Positions 1 to 11,202 are shown, counted from the stretch's first letter. The stretch: 64,000 bases of DNA from Immersiella caudata (GCA_030512335.1 JAULSU010000004.1:806001-870000); one strand, 5' to 3'. Program-made: numbers and translations. Notes: generated by a model from the letters alone, not told the origin.

Positions 1-460
1 GCTGTAAAACTCCACATCGTACCCATCCTCATGTCGCCCCCCAGCCTCATCCTCATTCACAACCACCACAAACCACCAGACCACCACAAACCACCAGACC
101 ACCTTGATTTCGCCCTTTCCGACCCGCCGCGTCTGCAATGCAATAGGCTCGCAGACGCCCTTGAACAACCGCGGCTCATCCGACACATCGAACGTCTCAG
201 CAGCAGGGCAAAGGCGCGATACCAGGTCCACGGGCAACAGGCGACACGGGATACCGGTTTCTTCGGTGGTCTCGCGAGTTGCGGTGGTTGCGAGGGATTC
301 TCCGAGGTTGCGACGGCCCTTGGGAAGGATGTACTGGTCATGGCGGAGATGGTGGAGGACGCAGATCTCGCGGGTTGCGAGGTAGAAGAGCACGGTGCCT
401 GCGCTTTCTACGTATTTTTTTTGCGGTGTGCAGCTCGGTCGTGGGTTGCAAAGGTGCCAT
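1..460 (-). CDS. Nudix hydrolase, 5' part (gene runs off the left edge)
   Basis: Reading the complement of about 420 down to 1 gives an uninterrupted Nudix fold. A beta-strand region (YVESAGTVLFYLATREICVL) is followed by a Nudix box at about 320-250: G-x5-E-x7-RE-x2-EE-x-G is complete (GRRNLGE, then RETTEETG). The family hydrolyses nucleoside diphosphates linked to other moieties; the fungal members are usually cytosolic house-cleaning enzymes, and the substrate cannot be told here. The likely start is the ATG at 460, but it lies one frame off: a run of eight A on the coding strand (complement of 415-422) separates the two frames, and seven A would join them. This is either a frameshift or sequence error, or the true start lies further upstream (ATG at 677) with an intron not resolved here. 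An 18-base tandem duplication near 62-97 makes WWFVVV occur twice. The C-terminus is outside the window. Confidence 0.72.
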
Positions 461-1083
461 TTGGGGTTCTACCGGCTCGGCCAAAGACTTCTGTCGGTGG
501 GGGCAAGTTTGCCGGTGATTCAATCGCGCGCGAGAGAGCGGAGTCTGCGGTAGCGGTATAGCTCTGGTTGTTGAGGCAAGCAACCAATGAAGGTGCTCTG
601 GTCGGTGAGAGCGACGCATAGTTTCGGAGAGGGAAACTGAAGGACGTTGGGCGCTGTGAAAAATTGGGACTTGCCATGGCGTCTGCTCCTCGGAAGGCTG
701 TGTCCAGTTAGGGTTGAGCCCCACCTCTCAGAATTCCAGCCTAACCTTGGATTGATGGATCCAGCACCGGAAAGGTTGACTTTAATCTATCCAACTTTCA
801 CCGTCAATTCCCGGGCACCCGTTTAGAGATGAAAAGAAACACCCCCGCCTGAAGTATCTTGAAGAGTCGCATTCAGAGGGAGCGTGCAAGGCTCACCGCC
901 AACCCTGCCCTCTTCGACCCCTGTTCAAACAAACAACCCTAAGCGCCAAGAAATTGCCATAGCGAATAGGCAACCACTGCGAGCTGAAAGCCATCCCCCT
1001 CTCAGGCCGGCGATTGCCGTTTCCAATTTCTCTGCTTCTTCGCATCACCCCCAAATCTCCAGCCATCTCGACAAATCCCCGGC
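461..1083. other. intergenic, divergent promoter region
   Basis: This stretch separates the Nudix gene (-) from the dioxygenase-like gene (+). It is C/T-rich just before the ATG at 1084. Part of it (up to 677) could be the 5' exon of the Nudix gene. I see no other gene in it. Confidence 0.4.
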
Positions 1084-3564
1084 ATGGCGCGATCCCCAGA
1101 GAGAAAGCGACAGCGCAGAGACTCACCGGTGCACTCCGAATCCGACGGTTTTGGGGCGCCGGAGCGCGTCCTTTTGACTTCGACAGCGAGGTGGTGCACC
1201 GTCAGCTCCACCGGCCACAGCGATGCGAACCTTCAACACCGCGTTACCTGGGACGAGGAAAAGATGAAATGCTTTCTTTCGGATGAGGAGCGAAACGATG
1301 CAGCGTTGATGCAAGGTCTGCTCGACGGGTCCAGTATTGAGCACGCCTCCAAGCTCCACCCGCTCATTTTCGACAGCGCTTCCGGCCCGGACTCACGAGC
1401 GCTGCGGTCTCTCCCTTTCTTCCAGAGACTCGCTTCCGATGATGAGAGTGCTCGTACAGAGTATAAGGGGTGGAATTTCGACAAGAAGCGGATTGTCGCG
1501 CTTGGGGTTCGGGACCTGTACCTCGCCGCCATGACGGGTCTTCTCGATGACGACGAGAAGCGCCTCCTTGCTCAGCTGGTCGACATTGTTGACAAACCAT
1601 CAGCTGGCGAATGTGCTGTTATCGAAGGGATGACGCTCAGGTTCCACCCTTCGAAAACCTTCAAGATGGTCAAGTTCATCGAGGACCTCGACGCCAAGCT
1701 AGACTCGAAATGGGGGCCCTACTTCGCGCAGGTACTCGATGCTCCTCGTTTATACGCCGTCTTCGTTGACCCAGTGGAGTTGTCGTTTCACAACTTTGAG
1801 AACATCGTTCCCTTGGATCAGTGGATGGAAACAAAGCTATCAACCGAGCCAGAGCTGTCTCTTGAACTGGCAGATGTCCAGAACGCCCAGCCGGGACCCG
1901 ACGTCTGGACAGCGAAGCTGCAGGGGTCAATCACGCCACTCCTGAAGGAACTCTCCGCTCTGGATCTCTTCGTCGTACCCCTCAACAAAGGCGCCCGGGG
2001 TGGGGAACGCTTCATTTTCCACTCAACAATCCTCTCCAAGGCCTTCACCGAGGCTATCTCCTCAAGCGGTATTCTCCCACGACTATCTGACGGAAAGCTC
2101 TCCCCGTCGGACTTTGCGTTTGCCAACTACGTCTTTCGCTGCAACCGCTTTGCCCCGGGTGACGCCAAGTTTTCAGCGCACCGCGATATCCCGTACTACG
2201 ATGCTGCGAGATCGCAGGTCAGCAAGTACACCCTACTTGTCTATCTGAGCTCTGGGACGAATCCCAATGGAGCTCTGGAGGTCAATGGCACAACGCTGAC
2301 GGACATCGATGAGTTCACATGTGTCATCTTCGACCAGCGTCACGAGCACGAGGGACGCTCCTTCGTTGACACCGACAAGGTATTCCTGCGGACCGAGCTC
2401 GTGTTCAACGACAGGGAACTCGATACGAACCCGAAGATTGCGCCCCTGTTCAGTGAAGCCTGTTACATGGCAGGCCAGAGTATATTCGACGAGGAGCTTG
2501 CGTCATACGCACACCAGTGCTTCGAGCGAGCAAATTCGTTGCACTGGGCCGTTGAGAAGAACGCCTCGGAGCCACCAGCATATCTCTACAAACAATACCT
2601 CGGCTTCAAGTTCCTGACCAACGGATACGACTACTGGTTCGTAACGAAGAGTCAAAACGGCTCGGGGGCTGCTGACTGCGCCATCGTAGCAGTCCTAGAC
2701 TACCTCAACTGCAAAATTGGCAACCAAGGCCCCTTACGTGCCCTCTGCCGAAGCACCACCATCCGCGAGACCATCACAAGCCATTGCTCCGCTTTCCAAC
2801 TCCTCTCCTCCCCCGAGAGCACCCCCGACGACAAATCCCAACCCACCACCCTCCCCCGCCTCTCTGAACAAACCATCGAATCCCTCTTCAAACAATCCAC
2901 CCCCACCCCTTTCACCCCCCGCCCCCACCCCTCCTGGGTCGAACCCGACGAAGAAGACTCCGAGCCCGAAGATGGGTGCTGTCCCATGCACTGCTGGACA
3001 ACCTTCAACGCCTGGAACAACGACGACGTAGCGAAAGAGTACCGCGCCTGCTGCAAATTCACAACGAAGCAACTCCTCAGCACACCCATCATCTTTCTAG
3101 GCGAGGAGATCCTCCTCAACGACAAACAAGTGGAAATACGGGGCGATAAAATCCTAATCCACACCTTCGAAGGAAGGGAATCAACCAGGTTCAACTTTGC
3201 AGCCTGCTGGGGTGATGCCGCCGTTGGCGCGGAGTTGTACGTTGATGTCGATCAGGAGATACCGGCGCCGAAGCTGTTGGTCCCGCCGATTGTGTTTCGA
3301 GAGTATGAAGGGGAGGGGTATCACTTGAGGATGGATTTCTTCAGGAACGATTGGATGGTGAGGGTTGATGAGGAGAGGAAGGTGCCGGTGCCGGTAGTTA
3401 CGAATGAGGTGCCGGAGGATGGGGGGGAAGAGGATGAGGGGGGGCCATTTTGGAAGAGGGTTAGGGAGTTGGCTGGCAGTGAAGAGTTGGGTGGAAGTTT
3501 TTGGGAGAGGGAGAGTGATGAAGAGGAGGATGGGGATGAGGATGGGGACGAGGAGGAGGACTAA
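1084..3564 (+). CDS. 2OG-Fe(II) dioxygenase-like fungal protein, 826 aa
   Basis: A single open frame of 826 residues with an ATG start. The N-terminus is basic and may be a nuclear signal (RKRQRR at 8-13); the C-terminus (from about residue 770) is strongly acidic, ending in a run of Glu and Asp. The middle carries a prolyl-4-hydroxylase-like jelly-roll signature. It has HxD (AHRD, H366 and D368), a second His in QRHEHEG (H420 or H422) and a basic residue 14-16 positions later (R436 in FLRTEL), the expected Fe(II) and 2-oxoglutarate ligands. A Cys-rich patch follows at about 640 (DGCCPMHCW). By family it should hydroxylate a protein or small molecule using 2-oxoglutarate and O2, but the substrate is unknown. 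No intron is needed. The dioxygenase call rests on the motif order and spacing only. Confidence 0.6.
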   Translation: MARSPERKRQRRDSPVHSESDGFGAPERVLLTSTARWCTVSSTGHSDANLQHRVTWDEEKMKCFLSDEERNDAALMQGLLDGSSIEHASKLHPLIFDSASGPDSRALRSLPFFQRLASDDESARTEYKGWNFDKKRIVALGVRDLYLAAMTGLLDDDEKRLLAQLVDIVDKPSAGECAVIEGMTLRFHPSKTFKMVKFIEDLDAKLDSKWGPYFAQVLDAPRLYAVFVDPVELSFHNFENIVPLDQWMETKLSTEPELSLELADVQNAQPGPDVWTAKLQGSITPLLKELSALDLFVVPLNKGARGGERFIFHSTILSKAFTEAISSSGILPRLSDGKLSPSDFAFANYVFRCNRFAPGDAKFSAHRDIPYYDAARSQVSKYTLLVYLSSGTNPNGALEVNGTTLTDIDEFTCVIFDQRHEHEGRSFVDTDKVFLRTELVFNDRELDTNPKIAPLFSEACYMAGQSIFDEELASYAHQCFERANSLHWAVEKNASEPPAYLYKQYLGFKFLTNGYDYWFVTKSQNGSGAADCAIVAVLDYLNCKIGNQGPLRALCRSTTIRETITSHCSAFQLLSSPESTPDDKSQPTTLPRLSEQTIESLFKQSTPTPFTPRPHPSWVEPDEEDSEPEDGCCPMHCWTTFNAWNNDDVAKEYRACCKFTTKQLLSTPIIFLGEEILLNDKQVEIRGDKILIHTFEGRESTRFNFAACWGDAAVGAELYVDVDQEIPAPKLLVPPIVFREYEGEGYHLRMDFFRNDWMVRVDEERKVPVPVVTNEVPEDGGEEDEGGPFWKRVRELAGSEELGGSFWERESDEEEDGDEDGDEEED

Positions 3565-4040
3565 GGGGGTTTGATATCGATAGGTGCGAGAGGTGTGCGG
3601 AGGAGTCGGCCGTTTTCAAGGGAAGGGCGAGTCTGCGCGAATAGAGCACGCTTCTTAGCCGCGCACATGCGACCAGATTTTCCCCTTAAAAACAATCCCA
3701 AGCAGTCTTGTTTCGGCCTCAATTCTCGCCCGTGCTAGCCGGAGAGGGGCCCACGTCAATTCCATACGCCGCTGTAGCGTTAGGGGACAGTCCCTTCAAG
3801 CCATGATTTCCATCGCCGAAAGCACTGGACCAATCGGAGAAGCGCATCAACATTCTGTTACACAAAGTCCGGGATTCATGCAGGCAGCATGCGGCTGGGC
3901 CGCCTCCCACGAGAGGGGGTTGGCTCATGACTTCAACTGGATTGCGGTAATTACTTGGTGACTTCGTCACGAGCTGCACCCGCGGCAAAGACCGCGATCT
4001 CGAGACGCACCCCAGGCCAACTGAACCCTGGTTAGAAACA
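3565..4040. other. intergenic
   Basis: 476 bases between two plus-strand genes. It should hold the terminator of the dioxygenase-like gene and the promoter of the HET gene. I see no coding signal or repeat here. Confidence 0.4.
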
Positions 4041-5943
4041 ATGAGGCTCCTGAACACGCATACCTTTCAACTCGAAACCTTCGACTCTGAAAGGGCGCGC
4101 CCTCCGTACGCCATATTATCTCACACATGGGGCACCGACGAGTTCCTTTTCGAAGACGTTGGCGCTCGATCGATAAACCTACTCAGCGCCGCCAGAAACG
4201 CCGGGCAAGCTAAAGTCATCGAAAGCTGCCGTGAAGCGCGCCATAACGGATACAGACACATCTGGGTCGACACCTGCTGCATTAACAAGGCTAGTAGTTC
4301 CGAGCTTTCCGAGGCTGTCAATTCCATGTTCAAGTGGTACTCCTCAGCAGCCGTGTGCTACGTTTACCTCGCCGACCTCTCGTCTACTCGGGTAGAAGAG
4401 CTACCAGCGAGCAACACCGAGTTCGCTCGCTGCCGCTGGTTCAAGCGAGGGTGGACGCTGCAGGAACTGATCGCCCCGCCGCACGTCGAATTCTTCAACC
4501 GGGATTGGGTGCAGGTGGGTACGAGACAATCGTTGGCCGTTTGTATCTCGCATATCACCAGCATCAGTCTTGACATTCTTGCCCGCTCGGGCGATAGCGG
4601 GGGCAGTTTGCAGGTAGGGCTGGCGGCTACGAGCGTCGCGACCCGCATGTCCTGGGCTGCGGAGCGGGAGACGACGCGTCAGGAGGACCTTGCGTACTGC
4701 TTGCTGGGGCTTTTTGACGTCAACATGCCCCTGATGTATGGGGAGCGGAAGAAAGCCTTTCTCCGATTGCAGGAGCAAATCATCAAGAAATCTAACGACC
4801 AGTCGATTCTGGCTTGGGTTGGTGCTGGGGAGTTGGGAGCTTTCGCCTCCAGTCCGAGAGTCAGATTTTTGTGTGGGCTGTCGTCGTATCCGCAATCGAG
4901 GGAGGCTCAGTCGATGAGCTTAACCCCCGCTGGACTGGAGATCCGTGTTCTCTTTGGGCTTGCGACGATGCAGGATACTTCTGGCAGTTCAAAGAGGTTG
5001 TGGGTTGCGGTGTTAAACTGTTGCAAGGAGAACGACTTCCTTGCCCGGCCAGCAATCCTGCTCAATAATCTCTACTCAGGGGGGGCAACCGGGTTGTTTT
5101 ACCGGTCTCCGGGGACGGCCATATGGCTTGAACCCAGTGATGGGGCGGACAACCCGCTGCAAATGATTGGTTGGTCCGATAACGGCGTGACGCTTTGGAA
5201 AAGTGAGTTTCAGTCGTGTGATATCAACGATGCAGGGGATCAAGACGTGGTCGATGTGCTGACGATGCGCAGTTGTGCTTTTCTTCGAGGACCTAAAACA
5301 CACCACCGTACTTCTCTATCACCACGGAGTAGAGATGAAACGGGAACGAGCATCACCCCCTCTTCAGATCTCCCTGACAGGGTCGTACCAGGAGAGTTTC
5401 TATCTGTCCGAGTCAAAACCCCCCGCCCAGGGGAACTACGTCCCGCCCTCAGACCGAACACCATTTCCCCTGCGCTTCCGTACCCATCAGCTTCCCCACT
5501 CACCGACACAACCCCAAGCGCAACCACTCAGCCCCATCGGTATCATCTACTTTGGACATGACACTCTTCCCTCAGCTGGATTCTTCATCCTATGGGGTGT
5601 TCAAAGTTCCGCTCTAGAGATGGCAAATCCATCTGGAACATTGGGGCGTTCCTGGTGGGACGAAGCCGAGCCAACATGCGCAATTGTTTCCTGGGAAGAT
5701 CTAAGTGATGGTCAGACGAAGCTGGAACACCCTGTTGAGGCACCGACGAGCTTCCTTTTGCAAATGTACGGTCGTTGTCGGGTCTATCAGACAATGGTGG
5801 AACGGGCATGGCCATCGCCTGCGCAAGAGTTGGTCACGGGGCATGGGCTGTTGATTAGGGCTAGGATCATGACGGTGGACTTTTTGGATCGTCGTGGGGT
5901 GAGGTTGGAGGTGGAAGCATCTGGGTGTCCAGCTGGTGAGTGA
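4041..5943 (+). CDS. HET-domain (heterokaryon incompatibility) protein, two exons
   Basis: Exon 1 is 4041-5202 and exon 2 is 5273-5943. The 70-base intron starts GTGAGT, has a GCTGAC branch site and ends CGCAG; splicing joins codon phase 1 and gives about 610 residues. The N-terminal 160 residues carry the three HET blocks in order: YAILSHTWG (about 23-31), HIWVDTCCINK (about 73-83) and CRWFKRGWTLQELIAPP (about 133-149). After that comes the usual EDLAYCLLGLFDVNMPLMYGE segment (about residues 217-237). HET proteins act in vegetative incompatibility and trigger death of fused non-self cells; this is the HET-E/HET-D-like class, without a NACHT or WD tail. The C-terminal 350 residues look like the variable region found in these genes. 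The intact frame suggests a functional allele. Confidence 0.88.
5203..5272 (+). other. intron of the HET gene
   Basis: Donor GTGAGT at 5203, branch site GCTGAC near 5259 and acceptor CGCAG ending at 5272. Removing it joins two frames that would otherwise end at 5561. Confidence 0.8.
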
Positions 5944-6140
5944 TTCTTTTTTTTTGGGGGGGGGACGAACCTGAACATGCAAATCTTTCCGCCTTGGTGC
6001 GTCACTCTCATGACAGTTCACTCTGGCTTGAACCTGGCTTAGAATTCGATCGGAGTTTGCTTATATACAATTTGAACAATTCCCGCAAAGGCAGCCAAGC
6101 GAGACCCGAAAAGCCATGATTCTCGAGATCACGACACAAC

Positions 6141-7074
6141 CTAGTTGTTATCCTTCCTCGAGTTGGGCTCGTTCGGATAAGGCGGCTCCGTCGCGCCCTG
6201 CTCCATGACCGTAATGTGAGAGCTGCCAGTGGAGCCGTACCCTTCGGTGCCCAGGACCATGTAATCAAAGGTGCCCAGCTTGCCGACGTATTGCTCGTAT
6301 GCCTTCCTGTAGTAGCAGAGTTGTCAGTTGCGGGAGATTCAAGGATGGAAAGATGCGCAAACTTACAAGTGGTTGGCGACCGTGATGGTTCCGCCGACGC
6401 GCTGGTTTTGTCTGATGGACCAGAACTGCTGGAAGGTCTTTGTTCCTTCGATTGAGGGCTTGAGATGTCTGTCAGTTTTCCTGTGGAGTGAGGGCATAGG
6501 ACGAGGGGAGAAATACCTGGTTGGTGCGGGTGCTCTGGAAGAGGTTGTACGTGCTGCCGTCGCTGGTGATGCTGCCCTTGCGCTGGGCGTTGCTCGACGG
6601 GTTGTACGAGCCAAAGGATTCCTGTTTGAGAGTTAGCCCCTGAGATATTCCCACCTCAACGACAAGACTTACCACAATGTAATACTCAATCAACGGGTTC
6701 TTCGTCCACCCGTACAGGGCCAGATACGAATTCACATTCTTGGCGTTCCAAGTGCCGTTGTACACAACAACCTTGGGACCGCCGGGGTTCCACCCCTTAC
6801 CACCAACCCAGTTTTGGACATTCTGCCACGACGACCTGTACGTGCCGTTCAGCAGGTTGTTGTAGGTAACGGTGCCGCCGCCCTGCGTCCAGAACGAGTA
6901 AAAGTAGCCGCTGTGGAAGCCGTAGCCGTCAATGTCGCTGCCCTGGCCGAGACCGCGGCCGGACCTTTGGCGGGCCTCGAGCTTGGAGTTCTCGCTGTGG
7001 AATTTCTCGCCCCAGTTAAGGGGGGGAAGGGCTGATACCGCCGACGCGGCGAAGAGGAGGGAGGAGAATCGCAT
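6141..7074 (-). CDS. GH11 endo-1,4-beta-xylanase, four exons
   Basis: Coding exons (complement): 7074-6673, 6621-6517, 6458-6367 and 6306-6141, giving 254 residues. The three introns have GTAAGT, GTATTT and GTAAGT donors, with CTAAC or CTGAC branch sites. The start is the ATG at 7074 (MRFSSLLFAASAVSA), a good signal peptide, rather than the in-frame ATG at 7092. A propeptide ending in EARQR precedes the catalytic jelly roll. Visible GH11 marks are GGKGWNPG, the nucleophile Glu in NPLIEYYIV and the acid/base Glu in VLGTEGYGSTG. The conserved thumb segment (PSIEGTKTFQQFWSIRQ) lies in exon 3. The enzyme cleaves internal xylan bonds outside the cell. There is no carbohydrate-binding module. A second GH11 gene lies at 62939-63726 with a different intron pattern. 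Confidence 0.95.
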
Positions 7075-8821
7075 CGTGATTTGAGATCCCAAAAAAAATC
7101 TCCGATGCAGGTGAGAGTGGTGGTTAAACCGAGTGTATTATCATTCGGGAGATGGGGAAATATGTATCTTTTTTTTTCTTCTTTCCTTCCCCCTTTTCCA
7201 ATTTTGCCGGTTGGAGTGGGTGATCCATGGGGAATCCGCTCAGCGCGCTCCGCTCAGCCGATTGCCAAACCACGTAGATGAAAAGCTCCGGATAGAATTG
7301 GGCTTGGCGGGTTCAATCTATCAATCCGGGCGGAATCCACTGGTGCGCATAATGCTGGGGGTGGAACTATAGGCGCCCAGGTTTGTTCGCCGTGGTTAAA
7401 TTGCGTCAACACCCATTTTGGGGGTTGTGGCGGCAGCCAGCGGTCCGAATTTGAGCCCGAGGTCACGAATACCCCATTTGTCCACCCGCGGACTTTCGTA
7501 TATTCGCATTTTGAGGGTCTCTGTCGTTGAGTATCCGCGTTTTGGTCAAATGGCATCAGCCCGACGCACGCAAGTCGAAATTTCGTGCCGATATTGGTAT
7601 CAGAGTGCCAGCGCTTGGTGTACTAAATAAAGTTGTATCAGCGGTGGCCCCCATATATTCACATCTTCCCCTTTTTCCCGCTGCATCCCCACGTCTTGGC
7701 AACTACCAGAGCTTTGTCCCGACAGGTTAAAAGAGTGCGGGGTCGGGCCAAGTACCGGCCTGTTCAACCTCGCTCAAGCGTGTGCGACACCATCTCAGCA
7801 CTTGGCCTAGCTGCATCACGGGTTGGTGAGACGGACCAGAGCATGCTGTCTGGTGGTTCAAGCCGCGGGCGCTGGGGGACTGGGATTGATTCCAACTTGT
7901 CGGATAAAGCGTTCGGGTGTGAGAATCTCGCCACTCGAACGTTGGGAGACGACATTTCCATTTGCCAGTTGGTGAGGGTTTCGGCCGTTGCGAGCAGGCG
8001 GAATGGGTTTTGGAGAGCAAGATGAAATAGACAGGCTCTCCCACTCTGAAACCTCCTTGTCAGACCTTGGGGGAGTAAAGCAAGTCTCCCCGCCGCACCT
8101 GGGCCGCATTGCCCTGGGGGATACTGACTCACTTGTTCCCCCGCAGTGGGAACGTTTGGATGGAAGGGAAACCGGGTCAGTCGTTTGGTTGAGGAATCGA
8201 AAGTTTTCTTGAGAGAGGTTCGACCTGAGAGTACCCAATGGTCTGCCCTAGAGCTCGAGTGGGCTGAGGGCTCACTCAGGCAGCTCATCGCAAATAAGCT
8301 TCCACGCTGCCAGCCAATCAAAACACACCCCGCTATGGCAGACCCCCACTTTTCGCCCCTTTTCCATCGCCGTTTCACAACACACCACCTCAAAGCTTTT
8401 CCTCAAGCGCCTCCGTGAAAGGTTCCCGAACTGTCAGGTGGTGCCTGGGGGGAGCAAAATCTGGAAATTCCAAAGTATGTAGGCGCTTATACCCTCGCAG
8501 GCTCTGTTGGGGCATTTTGGTATAGTGCAAGGAGCTACGCGCGCAAGCTTGGACGCATCTGTCGGGTGCAAGGTTCCGTTTGCCTACCTACCAAACGATC
8601 GAGCTCGTCCGAAGGAAACTGTCCAGAGACCCAGAAAACAGTCACACAACTGAAACAGCGCCATGGAGTCACTCTGGATGGGGTTTGAGATGGGATGAAC
8701 AGTGTTCTCCTCGGTTTATTAAGGCACCGTTCGCTGGCGCCATGACAGGCCAAACCTTTTCCCAAAACCTTCCAACCAAATCATCCTGCGCCTTCCGCAA
8801 CACCGCCGACGACGCAACAAA
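7075..8821. other. long intergenic region upstream of the xylanase
   Basis: About 1.75 kb. It should contain the minus-strand xylanase promoter near 7075-7600. Open frames here (for example the 209-codon minus-strand frame ending at 7764) are low in complexity and match nothing I recognise. No repeat or RNA gene is seen. Confidence 0.4.
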
Positions 8822-10036
8822 ATGGACCTAACAGCGATCGTTCGCAAATGCTCCCCGGCACTCTCTCCCTGGGAGGCGCTTTACAAGGACATCCACCAGC
8901 ACCCGGAACTCTCGCAGCACGAATCCAGGACTGCGGCTCTAATTGCAGGTTGGTAACTCGACCTCTCTCGATACGTTCGGCTGCCTAACCCATGAGCGCG
9001 AAGATCACTTGCAGGAGACCGGATTTGACGTCATCAGCGGAATTGGCGGCCACGGCGTCGTCCGGCCTCCTCCGCAACGGCCCCGGCCCGACCGTCCTAT
9101 TACGCGCCGAGCATAACGCCCTCCCGATCAACAGACCGGTCTACCGTTCCAGAGCACCAAGCAAATGGACGGTTCGTGGGGGCGCCGGCAGCCCATTATG
9201 CACGCCTGCGGCCATGACATGCACATGGCCTGCGGGAGGGGGGCTGCCCAGCTCTTGCGCAACGCGCGCTCGGAATGGAACGGTAATTACCGTCGTCGCG
9301 CTGTTCCAGCCGGATGAGGAACACATGGGGGGCGCCCAGGCTGTGCTGGACGACGGGCTTCACAAGGGAATCGGAGTTCGACCCGACGCTGTGTTCGCCC
9401 AGCACCTGATGCAGATACCTGCCGGCATCATCAGCATTAACCCAGGACCGGCTCTGCAGAACGCCGTTCAGGAGATTCGCAAGGCAGGAAGCTACGCGTC
9501 CATCAACACATGGGAGATGCATGCCGGTGAACCAGGAGCTGACTGGGTGACCCATGCCGACCTGGTCCTAGCTGTGAAGGCGTACGATCCTGCGATGCGG
9601 CTGCAGTTGCTGGATAGGGTCCGAGAGATTTTGAACCGAGAGGCATCCAGTTCAGGGGCAATCAAGCCCCCCCGAAATCACAACATCCGAGCTAGCACCC
9701 GCCATCATCAACGACCACAAGATGGCAAGCCTGTTGGAGACTGTTCAGCGCTTCTTCACCCTTGATAACGTCTTCCACGAGCTTCCAAGACACCCCTGCG
9801 AATACTTCTCACTCCTGGCGACAACTGTCAACGCCCCCATACGTTTTTGGTGGATCGGTAGAGTGGCAGACCCCTTGGCCCTTCGCTGTGCGCACGAACA
9901 CGGCCGCATGCTCGACAACATCCTTATCGAGCACTCGCCGTACAACTTTCCGGCCATTCATCCGACCCTTGAAACGGGGGTACATACCCTATCGCTGGTA
10001 GCGCTGTCGGTCCTGCAAGTTGGGCAGATGCGTTGA
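8822..10036 (+). pseudogene. decayed M20-family peptidase/amidohydrolase
   Basis: A plausible start (ATG 8822) gives an M20 N-terminus (ALYKDIHQHPELSQHESRTA). A likely intron (about 8948-9016) follows, then GFDVISGIGGHGVV. From there the frame shifts repeatedly: LLRNGPGPTVLLRAE is in another frame, the metal-binding HACGHDMHMACG block (about 9197-9235) in a third, then FQPDEEHMGGAQA. The strand near HDMH is broken by small indels, and the metal-binding Asp after LLRA reads as a changed residue. The central lid domain is largely missing between about 9480 and 9530. The C-terminal part is recognisable as HPCEYFSLLA and IEHSPYNFPAIHPTLETG, up to 10036. Intact relatives hydrolyse amide bonds of amino acid conjugates. 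Several independent frame breaks make this a dead gene. Confidence 0.85.
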
Positions 10037-10534
10037 GTGTGATCCTGCCAGGCGTGGCGGGTTAGGTAGCGAGCCATGTAAATAGGGCGCCTATGCGTAT
10101 CAAGAAAGAATTGACGTCGTTGTCTTCATCTGCAGAGCCACTGCAGAACTTGAGAGTGATGCTGAAGAAGGAATTTGAACGAAGGACTCGGTCTCTGGAA
10201 TACGCGCTTACGACGTGCAAAACTCGACACTGAGATGCGTTGGTGGGAGGGTGTTGGCTCAAGGAGTTGTCATGGAGTGGGATTGGAGGTCTCGCTTCTT
10301 TGCGGGGCAATCTCGTGTTTCCCTACGGTTGAATTACAATCAGCTCAGCAAATGACATCACACCACCCACCTCCTGATCGGAATTGAAGTTTTTTTTAGC
10401 TCGGCCCGGCAATGGGACAGAAAAAAAGGGGGGAGATTCAGTTTTCCCTATAGTACCCCAGCTCGAGTCAGTATTCCTACTCATTGCTCAAACCCCAGCA
10501 TCTTGAAAACACGAGGCAGAAATTCACAATCAAC
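10037..10534. other. intergenic
   Basis: About 500 bases between the M20 relic and the small secreted protein. I see no gene. Poly-T and poly-A tracts lie at about 10389-10396 and 10421-10427. Confidence 0.35.
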
Positions 10535-11202
10535 ATGCGCCAACTTTGCAAGCTATCGCTGCTGTTTTCCCTCTTCACAGCTCTTGTGGGCGGACAACCA
10601 TACACCACCAGGGTTGACAACCACCTCGCAAAGGTATCCCCCATTCCACCCAATGCGATTGCGAGAAGAGCAATCCATGGCTGGTGCTTGGCTGATGCAT
10701 CGCCCAGTATGACGAGCTGCTCTGGAAAGAGCCCATTGACGGGCCAAACCTAATCCCCCTGAACTACAAAGGCCTCGACTACTCCATCTTCCAAGTCGAC
10801 CGATACGACGGCTTTATCATGCCCGCATCGGGAAACCAGTACGCAATGTCGTTTGAAGGCCGCGGCAACATTACGGCGCACTCAAGACACACGACAATTA
10901 CCCTGCATTCGATCAGCTACGCTTGCAGCGGCGGTGTCCCCCAGCCGGCGTGCGCCATCTCGATTTGGGGATTCCGATGGAAGCAACTGGTCGCCCAGCG
11001 CGTCGTCACCTTTCCCGCGCTGGAGCCGGGTCATTCTCCCAGCGAGTTCGTCATGAATCAGACGCTGTTTGACCAGCAGTGGAGCGGGCTGACCAGCGTG
11101 GGCTTCGCCACTGCCCGCGCCGATAATGGGGAGATGATATATAGTGGGTTAATGGTTGATGAATTGCGGTACGCCCTCGTGGACGTGTGCGACCTTTGTT
11201 GA
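10535..11202 (+). CDS. small secreted protein of unknown family, two exons
   Basis: Exon 1 is 10535-10633 and exon 2 is 10708-11202; the 74-base intron (GTATCC...CGCCCAG) is phase 0. The product is about 197 residues. The first 20 residues (MRQLCKLSLLFSLFTALVGG) form a clear signal peptide. The mature part has a beta-rich look, with DRYDGFIMPASGNQYAMSFE and then an aromatic and Cys-bearing segment (SYACSGGVPQPACAISIWGF). Two N-glycosylation sequons (NIT, NQT) fit secretion. The end of the chain (VMNQTLFDQQWSGL, then VDELRYALVDVC) looks like a complete domain. I do not recognise the family. Size and secretion would fit an effector-like or cell-wall protein, but nothing in the sequence shows its role. 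Confidence 0.7.

Noticed and set aside
7764..8393. 209-codon minus-strand frame
   Set aside because: Composition is rich in Ser, Arg and Pro, there is no motif, and competing frames on both strands look alike.
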